Origin: Bifidobacterium asteroides
GTDB taxonomy: Bacteria > Actinomycetota > Actinomycetes > Actinomycetales > Bifidobacteriaceae
Direction of reading: 5' to 3'
DNA: 64,000 bases
Assembly (NCBI RefSeq): GCF_030758775.1
Contig: NZ_CP132384.1
Span: 620,001-684,000, forward strand
Position numbers and translations under genes: made by a program. Below, in pieces: positions 28,219 to 37,623 of this stretch (its first letter is position 1; every line of letters begins with the position of its first letter). The notes under the pieces were generated by a model. It searched no databases. It worked only from the letters and a program-made list of their open reading frames with translations, and was not told where the DNA came from.

Positions 28219-28967
28219 GCGCTGATGAACACGACAACAATGACAGCGAGGATCAGGGCTTGCCGGATTCCGGCCACCATCTGAGCGAGGAGGAGGTCGA
28301 GCGGGCCCTGGCCAGCTTTGAGGCCGAGTTCAATGAAGGCCAGAATCAGGCGGATCAGCCTGTTGGCCATACCGAATCAGGCGTGGCTGACGAGGCCGGT
28401 TTGGATTCCGGGTCCGCTGACGAATCGTCGGTGGAACCGGATGAGGCTGATGGCGTTGCTGCCGATTTCGACCAGGAGCTGGAAGGCCTGATCGGCAATC
28501 GGGCCAAGGCCGCCGTCATGGTGACCCGTCTGGCTTCGGCAGAGCTTTTGGCGGCCTTCTGCCAGATATCCGATATCTCAGCTTGGTGCATCCAGGCCCG
28601 TGAGGGTGCCGTGGCCGTCCTGAGAAACCTGGACGGTGACGGACCCGAGGCAGCCATCCGCGACCTGACCACGGTCGTATCCGGGCTCAGCGCCATCCTG
28701 GCGGTCAACCGGGCCGACAAACTCGAAGTGACCCTCTGGATCAGCGGGCAGTCGGGGCAGACGCTCGCACCGCCCATCCTCTTTGCCGCCACCGCCGACT
28801 TCGTGGAGGACCTGATGATCGGGACCACCACCGTGGACAGGCTGCGCCAGGATGGGGCCGCCATCTTCGATTCGGGGGAGTACAACCGCGAGAAGGCCAT
28901 GGGCATCATCGCCTCGCACACCAGGTTCGGGGCCGGCGGATCGACCCGCCAGGGCCGCGTCGAGTAA
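28215..28967 (+). CDS. hypothetical protein inside the his operon
   Basis: I do not recognise this 250-residue protein. The first 95 residues are acidic and low in complexity (Glu/Asp/Ser-rich, likely disordered). The rest looks folded and soluble, with alternating hydrophobic stretches ([20 protein letters not shown] and [18 protein letters not shown]). No signal peptide, membrane segment or catalytic motif is evident. Its ATG overlaps the hisB stop by four bases and hisH follows after 31 bases, so it is co-expressed with the pathway. A pathway-linked regulatory or scaffold role is possible but unsupported. Confidence 0.75.
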   Translation: MSADEHDNNDSEDQGLPDSGHHLSEEEVERALASFEAEFNEGQNQADQPVGHTESGVADEAGLDSGSADESSVEPDEADGVAADFDQELEGLIGNRAKAAVMVTRLASAELLAAFCQISDISAWCIQAREGAVAVLRNLDGDGPEAAIRDLTTVVSGLSAILAVNRADKLEVTLWISGQSGQTLAPPILFAATADFVEDLMIGTTTVDRLRQDGAAIFDSGEYNREKAMGIIASHTRFGAGGSTRQGRVE

Positions 28968-28998
28968 ACGTTCAGACAAAAGACCTGCTAGGAGGAAC

Positions 28999-29748
28999 AT
29001 GACCAGGATACAGGTGCTTGACTATGGGTTCGGCAATGTCAGATCCATGGTGCATGCCCTCTCCCAGCTGGGGGTCGATGCACAAATCAGCGCCGACCCG
29101 GACCTGGCCATGAAGGCCGACGGCCTGGTCATCCCCGGCGTGGGGGCCTACGGGGCCTGCATGGCAGGGTTGCGCGCCGTCGGCGGTGACCGCATCATCC
29201 TGGATCGCCTGGCCCAAGGGCTGCCGGTCCTGGGGGTCTGCATAGGCCTTCAGATCATGTTCCAGTTCGGGGACGAGGACGGCCGCAGCGAGCCCGGCCT
29301 GGGCCTGATCCCCGGTCGGGTGACCAGGCTGGACGCTGACGTGGTGCCCCATATGGGTTGGGACCATGTCCAGGCGCCTCAGGGAACACGACTGTTGGCA
29401 GGGGTCCAGGACCAGCGCTTCTACTTTGTCCACTCCTATGCCGCCATAGCGGTGCAGGGGGATGATCGGGCCGGCGTGGCGCAGCCCGATCTGTCCCTAC
29501 GAGTATCGGCGTTGAATGAACACAGCGACAGGCAGCCAGGGTCAACAGAGGGCGCATTGTTCGGCGAACCGCTGGTTACCTGGGCCACCTATGGGCGCAG
29601 CAGATTCGTGGCCGCCTATGAATGCGGTCCCTTGAGCGCCACCCAGTTCCATCCTGAAAAGTCCGGTCAGGCCGGGGCGCGGCTGCTGACCAATTGGGTG
29701 CGGACCCTTCCCGGGGCTTCCGGAATCCCCTCCGAGAAAGGTGAATGA
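28999..29748 (+). CDS. hisH: imidazole glycerol phosphate synthase, glutaminase subunit
   Basis: HisH releases ammonia from glutamine and channels it to HisF. The class I amidotransferase triad is visible: Cys81 in GVCIGLQ, and His218 and Glu220 in [12 protein letters not shown] 28999 has GGAGG four bases upstream; the open frame extends further 5' but without conserved sequence. The protein is somewhat long (249 residues) because of an insert around residues 150-185. hisF is not in this window. Confidence 0.95.
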   Translation: MTRIQVLDYGFGNVRSMVHALSQLGVDAQISADPDLAMKADGLVIPGVGAYGACMAGLRAVGGDRIILDRLAQGLPVLGVCIGLQIMFQFGDEDGRSEPGLGLIPGRVTRLDADVVPHMGWDHVQAPQGTRLLAGVQDQRFYFVHSYAAIAVQGDDRAGVAQPDLSLRVSALNEHSDRQPGSTEGALFGEPLVTWATYGRSRFVAAYECGPLSATQFHPEKSGQAGARLLTNWVRTLPGASGIPSEKGE

Positions 29749-29749
29749 G

Positions 29750-30481
29750 ATGCTGACGCTCCTACCCGCTGTCGATGTCCGCGACGGAAAGGCGGTTCGC
29801 CTCAGGCAAGGGGTCTCCGGCTCCGAGAAGGTCTACGGTGAGCCTGCCGATGCAGCCAAGGCCTGGGTCGACCAGGGTGCCCAGTGGCTCCACCTGGTGG
29901 ATCTGGATGCGGCCTTCGGCACCGGAGACAACCGTGACAAGCTGGCCGCCCTGGTCACCCAGCTGGGCGATCGCGTCAAGGTGGAGCTCAGCGGCGGCAT
30001 CCGTGACGATGCCAGCCTGGAGGCCGCCCTGGATGCAGGTGCCACCCGGGTCAACATCGGCACGGCGGCCCTGGAGGACCCGGAGTGGACCAGCCAGGTC
30101 CTGGAGCGTTACGGGCAGAGGATCTGCGTGGGTCTGGACGTGCGCGGACACACCCTGGCCGCACGGGGCTGGACCAGACAGGGCGGGGACCTTTTCGAGG
30201 CCATGGAGCGGCTGGACCGGGACGGGTGCAGCCGGTACGTGGTCACCGACGTGACCCGCGACGGGATGATGACCGGCCCCAACCTGGATCTGCTGGGACA
30301 GGTGGCTGACCGGACCCCGGCCAAGGTGACGGCATCGGGCGGCATATCCAGCCTGGATGACCTGAGCCACATCCTGGGTCTGGTGGATCGGGGCGTGGAC
30401 AGCGCCATTCTGGGCAAGTCCCTCTATGAGGGGGCCTTCACCCTGGGGCAGGCACTGGACCTGGTCTCAGGGCATTGTTAA
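29750..30481 (+). CDS. priA: phosphoribosyl isomerase A (HisA/PriA)
   Basis: This beta/alpha barrel isomerises ProFAR in histidine synthesis. In Actinobacteria the PriA form also performs the TrpF reaction in tryptophan synthesis; sequence alone cannot prove dual function here. The active-site aspartates are Asp9 in LPAVDVRDG and Asp171 in [10 protein letters not shown]. Phosphate-binding motifs are SGGIRDD and [13 protein letters not shown] 29750 is preferred, with AAAGGTGA just upstream; it begins one base after the hisH stop. Confidence 0.93.
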   Translation: MLTLLPAVDVRDGKAVRLRQGVSGSEKVYGEPADAAKAWVDQGAQWLHLVDLDAAFGTGDNRDKLAALVTQLGDRVKVELSGGIRDDASLEAALDAGATRVNIGTAALEDPEWTSQVLERYGQRICVGLDVRGHTLAARGWTRQGGDLFEAMERLDRDGCSRYVVTDVTRDGMMTGPNLDLLGQVADRTPAKVTASGGISSLDDLSHILGLVDRGVDSAILGKSLYEGAFTLGQALDLVSGHC

Positions 30482-30527
30482 CGCTATAAGCAAGTCAGCG
30501 AAATATAGGAATGGGAGCATAAGCTCT

Positions 30528-31865
30528 ATGGATAAGCAAGAGGAATTCGCGCTGCGCACCGTCGAGGAGCGCGATGTCCGGTTCATTCGTCTCTGGTTCA
30601 CCGATGTCTTGGGAACCCTGAAGTCGGTGGCCATAGCACCCACCGAGCTGGAGGTGGCCTTCGAGGAGGGGCTGGGCTTTGACGGCTCGGCCATCGAGGG
30701 CATGACCAGGGTCTCCGAGGATGACATGATCGTCAAGCCCGACCCGTCCACCTTCCAGATCCTTCCCTGGAGGGGCGGACCGCAGGGCACAGCGCGCATC
30801 TTCTGCGACGTGCTCACCCCGGACGGCGAGCCCAGCAGCGGGGATCCTCGGCACGTGCTCAAACGGGCCCTGGCCAAGGCCAAGGAGAAGGGTTTCATCT
30901 TCTACACCCATCCGGAGATTGAATTCTACCTGTTCGAGAATCAGGAGGACTGGTCCCAGACCCCGACCCCCATCGATGAGGGCGGATACTTCGACCATGT
31001 GCCCCGCAGCCCGGGGATGGACTTCCGCCGGGCCTGCGTCAACATGCTGGAGCAGATGGGCATCTCGGTGGAGTACTCCCACCACGAGGCCGGGCCGGGG
31101 CAGAACGAAATCGACCTGCGCTATGCCGACGCCCTGACCACCTCCGACAACATCATGACCTTCCGGACCGTGGTCAAGGAGATCTCCCTGGAGCGGGGGA
31201 TCTACGCCAGCTTCATGCCCAAGCCCTTCACCGACCAGCCTGGATCGGGCATGCATACCCATCTGAGCCTGTTCGAGGGGGACACCAACGCCTTCTACGA
31301 GGTAGGCCAGGAGTTCAACATGTCCCAGACGGCCCGGCAGTTCGCCGCCGGCATCCTGGCCCATGCGGCCGAGATCTGCGCGGTGACCGACCAGTATGTC
31401 AACTCCTACAAGCGTCTCTGGGGCGGGGCCGAGGCGCCCAGCTACGTCTGCTGGGGGCACAACAACCGGTCCGCCCTCCTGCGCATACCCCAGTACAAGC
31501 CCGGCAAGGGCAACTCGGCCAGGATGGAGTTCCGCGGGCTGGATCCGGGGGCCAACCCCTATCTGGCCTATTCGGTGCTGCTGGCTGCCGGCCTGGACGG
31601 GATCGAGCAGAAGATGACCCTGTGCGAGCCCACCAGCGATGATGTCTGGGAGCTGACCGACGCCGAGCGGCAGGCCATGGGCATCGAGCCCCTGCCTGAC
31701 AGTCTGGACGCGGCGCTCAAGGTCATGGAGAAGTCGGACTTCGTGGCTCAGGTGCTTGGCGAGCAGACCTTTGAATACTTCCTGCGCAACAAGCACCGGG
31801 AGTGGGCCGGATACAGCCGGCAGGTCACCCCCTACGAGCTGGCCTACTACCTGCCCAGGCTTTGA
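30528..31865 (+). CDS. glnA: type I glutamine synthetase, GlnA2-like
   Basis: It ligates ammonia to glutamate using ATP. The 445-residue length and C-terminal ending (YSRQVTPYELAYYLPRL) match the short GlnA2-type synthetases of Actinobacteria. I see no NLYDLPPE-type adenylylation loop, which GlnA1 would carry. Active-site motifs include FDGSAIEGM, EIEFYLFE, GQNEIDLRYADAL, PGSGMHTHLSLF and RMEFRGLDPGANPYLA. ATG 30528 has GGGAG ten bases upstream. It follows priA by 46 bases, so nitrogen assimilation sits next to a glutamine-using pathway. Confidence 0.92.
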   Translation: MDKQEEFALRTVEERDVRFIRLWFTDVLGTLKSVAIAPTELEVAFEEGLGFDGSAIEGMTRVSEDDMIVKPDPSTFQILPWRGGPQGTARIFCDVLTPDGEPSSGDPRHVLKRALAKAKEKGFIFYTHPEIEFYLFENQEDWSQTPTPIDEGGYFDHVPRSPGMDFRRACVNMLEQMGISVEYSHHEAGPGQNEIDLRYADALTTSDNIMTFRTVVKEISLERGIYASFMPKPFTDQPGSGMHTHLSLFEGDTNAFYEVGQEFNMSQTARQFAAGILAHAAEICAVTDQYVNSYKRLWGGAEAPSYVCWGHNNRSALLRIPQYKPGKGNSARMEFRGLDPGANPYLAYSVLLAAGLDGIEQKMTLCEPTSDDVWELTDAERQAMGIEPLPDSLDAALKVMEKSDFVAQVLGEQTFEYFLRNKHREWAGYSRQVTPYELAYYLPRL

Positions 31866-31874
31866 AACCGGGGC

Positions 31875-32762
31875 TCACTGGTCCGATCGGCCGAACCAGT
31901 TGTTGTAGATGATGACGAAGTTGCGGTTGCCGTAGCTCGAGCAGCGGTCGCCTTCGCCGTCGCCTGCCTGCAACGCTGCCTCGTTGGGCTGGTAGGGCGT
32001 ATAGATGTAGAGCAGGGCGGTGGCGTCGTTCTCGATGTAGACCTTGCCGCTGCCGCAGGAGGCATCGGGGCTGAAGCGCACATCGTTCAGGGCCTTGGTC
32101 TGGTAGGAATACTGGTCCCGATGGGCCTGGTAGTAGCGGAATCGGTGGGCGGCCCCGTAGACCTGATTGAAGAATCCGGCATAGCGGGTGTCGCAGTCTG
32201 CATCGTCTGGGCAGGAGAGGCCCATGGCCGACTTGAGCTGGACCTGTGTGGGGGACTGGTTGGTGGCCACAAGATGCTGCTCCTTTTGCAGCATGGTCAG
32301 GAGGACCTTCTGGCTGATTCCACAGGAGCGGGCGGCACCGTCGATGATCTGAGCCGCGCTCTGCCTCTTGCCGCCCTTGTAGGCATCACATAGACCGTCA
32401 CCGGGACGGTCGGGGACATCCATCTGCAGGCTGCGCAGGCAGGTGGATCCGCTGCATGAGGCCTCATGCTTGTTTAAAAAGTCCTGGACATCGTCGGCGT
32501 TCATATCGACGGTGTCATGGAAGCGGTGATCGGTGATGATTTTGCCTGGATTGAAAACGTACTCCTGGGACAGCTCCTCCTGGTGGCGGATGACGCGGCC
32601 GACCATCAGCCGGTAGGAGACGAAGCGGACGGCCAGGATGCACAGGGCGACCACCAGGACTATGGCCATCAGGGCGGCCCCCAGGGTCTGCGCGCGGCGG
32701 AGGGTCATCCGTCCGCGTTTGGTGCTGCCCCTGCGTGATCGTCCCGATGGTTTCGTGCTCAT
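31875..32762 (-). CDS. Cys-rich extracytoplasmic protein with one N-terminal membrane anchor, function unknown
   Basis: This 295-residue protein has a basic N-terminus, one hydrophobic anchor (about residues 25-48) and a large outside domain. That domain has eight cysteines (in HEASC, GSTC, GLC, RSC, LSC, ADC, ASC and DRC), enough for four disulfides. The central part (AAQIIDGAARSCGISQKVLL, then TMLQKEQHLV and AMGLSCPD) resembles conserved actinobacterial surface proteins with a possible lysozyme-like fold. A wall-lytic role, with the Glu of LQKEQ catalytic, is only a guess. Its ATG overlaps the hrpA stop (ATGA), so it is the third gene of the methyltransferase-hrpA operon. It converges on glnA. 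Confidence 0.75.
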   Translation of the reverse strand: MSTKPSGRSRRGSTKRGRMTLRRAQTLGAALMAIVLVVALCILAVRFVSYRLMVGRVIRHQEELSQEYVFNPGKIITDHRFHDTVDMNADDVQDFLNKHEASCSGSTCLRSLQMDVPDRPGDGLCDAYKGGKRQSAAQIIDGAARSCGISQKVLLTMLQKEQHLVATNQSPTQVQLKSAMGLSCPDDADCDTRYAGFFNQVYGAAHRFRYYQAHRDQYSYQTKALNDVRFSPDASCGSGKVYIENDATALLYIYTPYQPNEAALQAGDGEGDRCSSYGNRNFVIIYNNWFGRSDQ

Positions 32763-35700
32763 GGCTTTCCTTCCAGCACCTTCCTGATCCGTTGCAGGCT
32801 GACAGGGATGGCCGTCCCCAGCTCCTGGGCCCAGATGGAGACAAAGTACTCCTCCATCATCCAACGTCCCCTTCGCGCACGGTCCATGGCCTGGTCTCGT
32901 CCGGGACCGGCGGGCAGGGCCTGGGCCGCCTTGGCCGCCTGGTCCACCAGATCCTGGGCGGTCTGCGCCTGCCATGCCCATCGTACGTCACGGTCCTTGT
33001 CCCTGCGGGCCTTGTTCAGGCGCATCAGGTCCGCCTTCAGATATGTGCGCAGGCGGGGAAGGGCGTAGGGCGGGTCGGCGCCGATGAAACCCTTGGCCAC
33101 CAATCCGCCGGCGTGCTGGCGGATCCACTGCAGGACCGAGAGCAGGGGAAGATCGGCCGGGCCAGACACGGCCTTGTCCACCTGGGCCGAGGTCTCCAGA
33201 ATGGCGACAACATCCTTGGCCACCTGGTAGACGGTGTCCTCGTAGACCTGGCTGACGCCGGCCACAGCCTCTTGCAGGGACCGGTCGTCGGTGATGGCCT
33301 CGGTGTGGGGGATCAGGCGCTTGACAGCAGCCATCTGCAGGTCTTCGGCAAGGGCGGAGGTGTCCGGGTAGGGGGCCGAGGCCAGCATCAGGGTCTCCCG
33401 GCTCAGCCAGCGCGAGGAGATCCTTTGGGCAGGCAGGTGGAGCTTGCCCAGGGCGGCCTGCCAGATCAGCTCCTCTCGCGGTTTGGTGGTGGCGCCGGAC
33501 TGGTGAAGCAGGTCGGCGCTCTTGACCACCTGGCCCTGTCGGGCGGCCTTGCTGGCCTGGGAGTCAACCCGGGACCGGGCCGACTGCCGGGCCTGTCCGG
33601 CCAGGTCGCGCTGCAGGTCGGTCAGGGACTTGGACCTGCCCAGGACCTTGGGATGGCCGTGGCGCCGTTTCTCCTCCACCTGGAAGGTGGGCCGCAGGTA
33701 GTCGGGCAGTCGTTCCAGCCTGTCCTGGGTGAAGACCTCCGGGTGCAGCTGGGCTCCGACCGTGTCTATGGCCGCGGCGGTGAAGGCCTGCTCGAAGTCC
33801 GGCCAGCCCTCGGCGGGGATGGCTTCTGCACCGGTTTCGTCCCCGGACGCAGACTGCTGGTCAGCCGATCCGTAGGTGGCCTGCTCTGCCGAGTCAGGAT
33901 CGGCGCCGGGCAGCAGGGGATAGTGGCCGTCTATCCAGGCGCGGATGGTCCGGGCGGCGTCAGGGGCGGGTACGAACTGGACCCGCAGGGCCTTGGGCAG
34001 GGACTTGATGGTGGCTGTGATCAGATCGTCCAGGAGGCCGGGCACGGTCCAGCTGAACTGTCCGGGCGTCAGCTGGTTCAGGCAGTGCAGGGGAATGTGG
34101 ACCGTGATGCCGTCGTCCGGCTCTCCCGGCTGATAGCGGTAGGTCAGGGGCAGATCCATGGGCCGGCCGTCGGTGCCCAGGGTGTGCCAGTGGTCGGGGT
34201 AGTCTCCGGGTCGGTAGGAGGCGGACTGGTCGTTCAGGCGCTCCACCTTGTCAGGGTCGAAGTCCAGCAGGTGGGGGTCCGCATCGTGGTGCCGCCGCCA
34301 CCAAGAGCCCAGTGCGGCCAGGGAAGTGGCCTCCTGGGGGATGCGCTCCTGGTAGAAGTCGTAGAGGTCCTCCTCGGTGACGGCGCCGGTCACCTGGCGG
34401 GTTCTGCTGGTCCGCTCACCGGCCTCGCTGAGCACCTGCCGGTTGGCCTGGATGAAGCCGTCATGCGGGAAGCGCTCGCGCACGTCACCTTGGACCAGGC
34501 CCTGGCGTATCAGCATGTCCCTGGCCTGGCCGGGGTTGATCCGGGCCCACTGGACCGTCCTGTCGCGCACGATGGGCAGGCCGTAGAGCAGGACCTTGGA
34601 AGTTGCGACCGCGGCACCACGGGAAGCCGACCAGTGGGGTTCGGCGTAGGTGGTCCTGGTCAGGGACTTGGCCAGGGGCTCGGCCCAGGCCGGATTGATG
34701 GCCGCGCAGCAGCGAGCCCAGAGCCGGGAGGTCTCCACCAGCTCGGCGGCCATGATCCAGGGCGGATTGGCCTTGGAGAGCGCAGATCCGGGGAAGATGG
34801 CGAAATGCGTGCCGCGCGCCCCCTGGTAGTCGTTCTTGGCCTGCCGGCGCGCCCGCTTCATGGCCTTGGCCCGGGCCGCGCCATGCAGGCCGGCGAAATC
34901 GGAGGCCTTGGGCTCGTGGATCACCTGCATGCCCAGGCTGGAGAGCAGGCCGGCCAGCATGGAACGATGGATGCCCTGGTCGTCCCAGGAGCAGACCAGG
35001 GCGTGTGCCGCCTGCTGCCCTATAGGCAGGGCCAGCAGAGCCTGGTCCGGACCCTTGACGGGGACGGGGGAGCCTACCTTCATGTGCAGGCCCCGGCACA
35101 TCTGGGCCAGCTGCCGGTAGAGGTCATGCCACTGCCGCATGCGCAGGAAGGCCATGTACTCCTGCTTGCAGGCCTTGCGCAGGGCCCCGTTGGATGGCTC
35201 CTTGTCCTGCGGGAAGAAGCGGTTCCAGATGTTCAGGGCGGTCAGGAAGTCGCTGGAGGGGTCCTCGTAGCGGGCATGGATCCTGTCGGCCTCCTCGCGC
35301 TTCTCCTCCGGGCGCTCGCGAGGGTCCTGCAGGGAGAGGAAGGCCACGACCACCAGAACGGCGGCCAGGGTGTCCGGGGTGGCGTCCTGGCCGGCCTGCA
35401 GGATCATTCTGCCCAGACGGATGTCGATGGGGATCCTGGCCAGCCGTCGTCCCAGATTGGTCAGCCGGATGAGGCCCTGCCGGCGGGAGATGGCCTGCAG
35501 CTCGGTCAGCTCCCGCAGACCGTCGCTGACCGCACGGGTGTCGGGCGGATCGATGAAGCCGAAGTCGGTGACGTCCTCGGCCGTATGGGCCACGCCCACC
35601 GAGAGCATGTGCAGGATGACTGAACCCAGGGAGGTGCGCAGGATCTCAGGATCGGTGAACTTGGGACGGGTGTCATAGTCATCCTTGGCATACAGACGAA

Positions 35701-36829
35701 TGGCGATGCCGTCGGCCACGCGCCCGCAGCGACCAGCCCGCTGATCGGCTGAAGCTTGGGAGATAGGTTCGATGGGCAGGCGCTGGACCTTGGCCGACTT
35801 GGAGTAGCGGCTGATCCTGGCCAGTCCCGGATCCACCACGTAACGGATGCCCGGCACCGTCAGGGAGGTTTCGGCCACGTTGGTGGCGATGACGATGCGC
35901 TGATGGCCGTGGCGTTCGAAGACCCGGTGCTGTTCCTTGGCCGACAGGCGGGCGAAGAGGGGGATGATCTCCAGGGCGTCCGGACGGCGCATGTCGGAGG
36001 TCCGAGGGCCGAAGTGCCGTCGCAGGGCGGTCTCGTACTCGCGGATATCGCGTTCTCCGGCGGCGAAGACCAGGATGTCCCTAGGGCCGTCCACGTGGGT
36101 GGAGTGGATGACCAGCTCGGCGCAGGCCCGGGCCACCGCCTGGGGCATGTCCGGCTCCTCCCTGTCCGGTCCCTCCTTCTCGGAGTCGAACCCGGGGACA
36201 TGCCGCATCAGGGCAGGGGCCGACCCAGCAGGCTCGTAGAGGGTCTGGACCGGATAGGTGCGGCCGGAGACCTCCAGCACGGGCACCTGGGTGTGCAGGG
36301 CCTTGGCGAAGTGGTTGCGGAACTTGACCGAATCAATGGTGGCCGAGGTGATGATCAACTTCAGATCGGGCCGTTTGGGCAGCAGGGCGGTCAGATACCC
36401 CAGCAGAAAGTCGATGTTCAGGCTGCGCTCGTGGGCCTCGTCGATGATGATGGTGTCGTAGGCCCGCAGCTGCGGATCGCCCTGGATCTGCGCCAGGAGG
36501 ATGCCGTCGGTGACCACTCGCAGACGGGTGCTTCGGCTGGACTTATCGGTGAATCGCACCTGGTAGCCGATCTGATCGCCCAGCCTGGTGCCCGTCTCCG
36601 AGGCGATGCGCTCGGCCACGGTTCTGGCGGCGATCCTTCTGGGCTGGGTGTGCACAATCTGGCGGCCGTGGTCGCCGCGACCCATTTCCAGGAGGATCTT
36701 GGGGATCTGGGTGGTTTTGCCCGAGCCGGTCTGGCCCGAGACGATGACCACCTGGGAGGACTGCACGGCATGGACGATGTCCTCCTTGGCCGCGCTGATG
36801 GGCAGCTCGGCAGGATACTCGAACCTCAT
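32759..36829 (-). CDS. hrpA: ATP-dependent RNA helicase HrpA
   Basis: HrpA is a DEAH-box helicase that acts in mRNA processing and in rescue of collided ribosomes in E. coli. The 1356-residue protein has Walker A GQTGSGKTTQ (Lys38), the DEAH box at 130-133, SATIDS, and motif VI QRAGRCGR. HA2/OB domains and the long C-terminal HrpA-specific region follow. Length is typical. Its ATG overlaps the stop of the upstream methyltransferase by four bases. Confidence 0.95.
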   Translation of the reverse strand: MRFEYPAELPISAAKEDIVHAVQSSQVVIVSGQTGSGKTTQIPKILLEMGRGDHGRQIVHTQPRRIAARTVAERIASETGTRLGDQIGYQVRFTDKSSRSTRLRVVTDGILLAQIQGDPQLRAYDTIIIDEAHERSLNIDFLLGYLTALLPKRPDLKLIITSATIDSVKFRNHFAKALHTQVPVLEVSGRTYPVQTLYEPAGSAPALMRHVPGFDSEKEGPDREEPDMPQAVARACAELVIHSTHVDGPRDILVFAAGERDIREYETALRRHFGPRTSDMRRPDALEIIPLFARLSAKEQHRVFERHGHQRIVIATNVAETSLTVPGIRYVVDPGLARISRYSKSAKVQRLPIEPISQASADQRAGRCGRVADGIAIRLYAKDDYDTRPKFTDPEILRTSLGSVILHMLSVGVAHTAEDVTDFGFIDPPDTRAVSDGLRELTELQAISRRQGLIRLTNLGRRLARIPIDIRLGRMILQAGQDATPDTLAAVLVVVAFLSLQDPRERPEEKREEADRIHARYEDPSSDFLTALNIWNRFFPQDKEPSNGALRKACKQEYMAFLRMRQWHDLYRQLAQMCRGLHMKVGSPVPVKGPDQALLALPIGQQAAHALVCSWDDQGIHRSMLAGLLSSLGMQVIHEPKASDFAGLHGAARAKAMKRARRQAKNDYQGARGTHFAIFPGSALSKANPPWIMAAELVETSRLWARCCAAINPAWAEPLAKSLTRTTYAEPHWSASRGAAVATSKVLLYGLPIVRDRTVQWARINPGQARDMLIRQGLVQGDVRERFPHDGFIQANRQVLSEAGERTSRTRQVTGAVTEEDLYDFYQERIPQEATSLAALGSWWRRHHDADPHLLDFDPDKVERLNDQSASYRPGDYPDHWHTLGTDGRPMDLPLTYRYQPGEPDDGITVHIPLHCLNQLTPGQFSWTVPGLLDDLITATIKSLPKALRVQFVPAPDAARTIRAWIDGHYPLLPGADPDSAEQATYGSADQQSASGDETGAEAIPAEGWPDFEQAFTAAAIDTVGAQLHPEVFTQDRLERLPDYLRPTFQVEEKRRHGHPKVLGRSKSLTDLQRDLAGQARQSARSRVDSQASKAARQGQVVKSADLLHQSGATTKPREELIWQAALGKLHLPAQRISSRWLSRETLMLASAPYPDTSALAEDLQMAAVKRLIPHTEAITDDRSLQEAVAGVSQVYEDTVYQVAKDVVAILETSAQVDKAVSGPADLPLLSVLQWIRQHAGGLVAKGFIGADPPYALPRLRTYLKADLMRLNKARRDKDRDVRWAWQAQTAQDLVDQAAKAAQALPAGPGRDQAMDRARRGRWMMEEYFVSIWAQELGTAIPVSLQRIRKVLEGKP

Positions 36830-37494
36830 GCCCGGCCCACCTCGATGATCCGGTAGCCCTTGGACGAGGCATACTTCTCCGCCGTCCAGCCGGGGCCCAG
36901 GGCGTCAGACAGCCATGGAATCAAGGAGTCGGCGCCCAGGTTGCGCTGAACCACCAGGTAGGCCAGGCCCTGGGGCTTCAGCCTGGGCAGGTAGGTCATC
37001 AGCAGGTCGTGCAGGGCCGCCTTGCCCACCCGGATGGGCGGATTGGACCAGATCAGGTCGAAGCGCAGATTGTCCGGCACCTGTTCCGGGGTCAGGGTAT
37101 GCACCCTGTCAAGGTTCTGGGATCGGGCGTTGCGGGCGGTCAGATCCAGGGCTCGCAGGTTGGTGTCTACAGCGTAGACGTTGGCCTTGGGCGACTGTAT
37201 GGCCATGTTCAGGGCGATGGGACCCCAGCCGCAGCCCAGGTCCAGAAAATCGCCTTCGGACGGGGGTTGGGGGACGCGTTTGAGCAGGACCGAAGTGCCC
37301 AGGTCAAGCCTGCCTGACGAGAAGACCCCGTGGGAGACCTCCACCTGGCAGGTGCGGCCGGCCAGCTCCACCTGGATGGTCCGCCGCTGGTCGGGGGAGG
37401 CCGGACGGGCTACGAAGTACTGTTCGCCTCCGTCCTTCCCGGTCCTGGAGGATTGCCCCCGGCTGCTGCCATGGTCCCTGTGCGTCATGTCCAT
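36826..37494 (-). CDS. class I SAM-dependent methyltransferase, RsmC-like
   Basis: The Rossmann methyltransferase core has the SAM loop DLGCGWGPIAL and the catalytic WSNPPIR motif, typical of enzymes that methylate the exocyclic amine of guanine or adenine. It resembles the C-terminal half of RsmC/RlmG, so rRNA N2-guanine methylation is likely but not certain. Two starts are possible, ATG 37494 and ATG 37488; the second has AGG six bases upstream. The open frame extends further 5' without conserved sequence. It is first in the operon with hrpA and is divergent from hflX. Confidence 0.87.
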   Translation of the reverse strand: MDMTHRDHGSSRGQSSRTGKDGGEQYFVARPASPDQRRTIQVELAGRTCQVEVSHGVFSSGRLDLGTSVLLKRVPQPPSEGDFLDLGCGWGPIALNMAIQSPKANVYAVDTNLRALDLTARNARSQNLDRVHTLTPEQVPDNLRFDLIWSNPPIRVGKAALHDLLMTYLPRLKPQGLAYLVVQRNLGADSLIPWLSDALGPGWTAEKYASSKGYRIIEVGRA

Positions 37495-37623
37495 CCTGTC
37501 CGTCTTTGAAATCTGCCCGTCCCTCGGGCATCCGCTGATGTCTGCTAAGAAGATGATAATAAAGACTGTGTCATGATTCCGCCTACACCGGATTCGTTCC
37601 CTAGTCCATAGATCAATGCAGAG

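Noticed and set aside
32735-35623. A 962-residue plus-strand frame antisense to hrpA
   Set aside because: It is a mirror of hrpA codons with low-complexity composition. No ribosome site or motif supports it.
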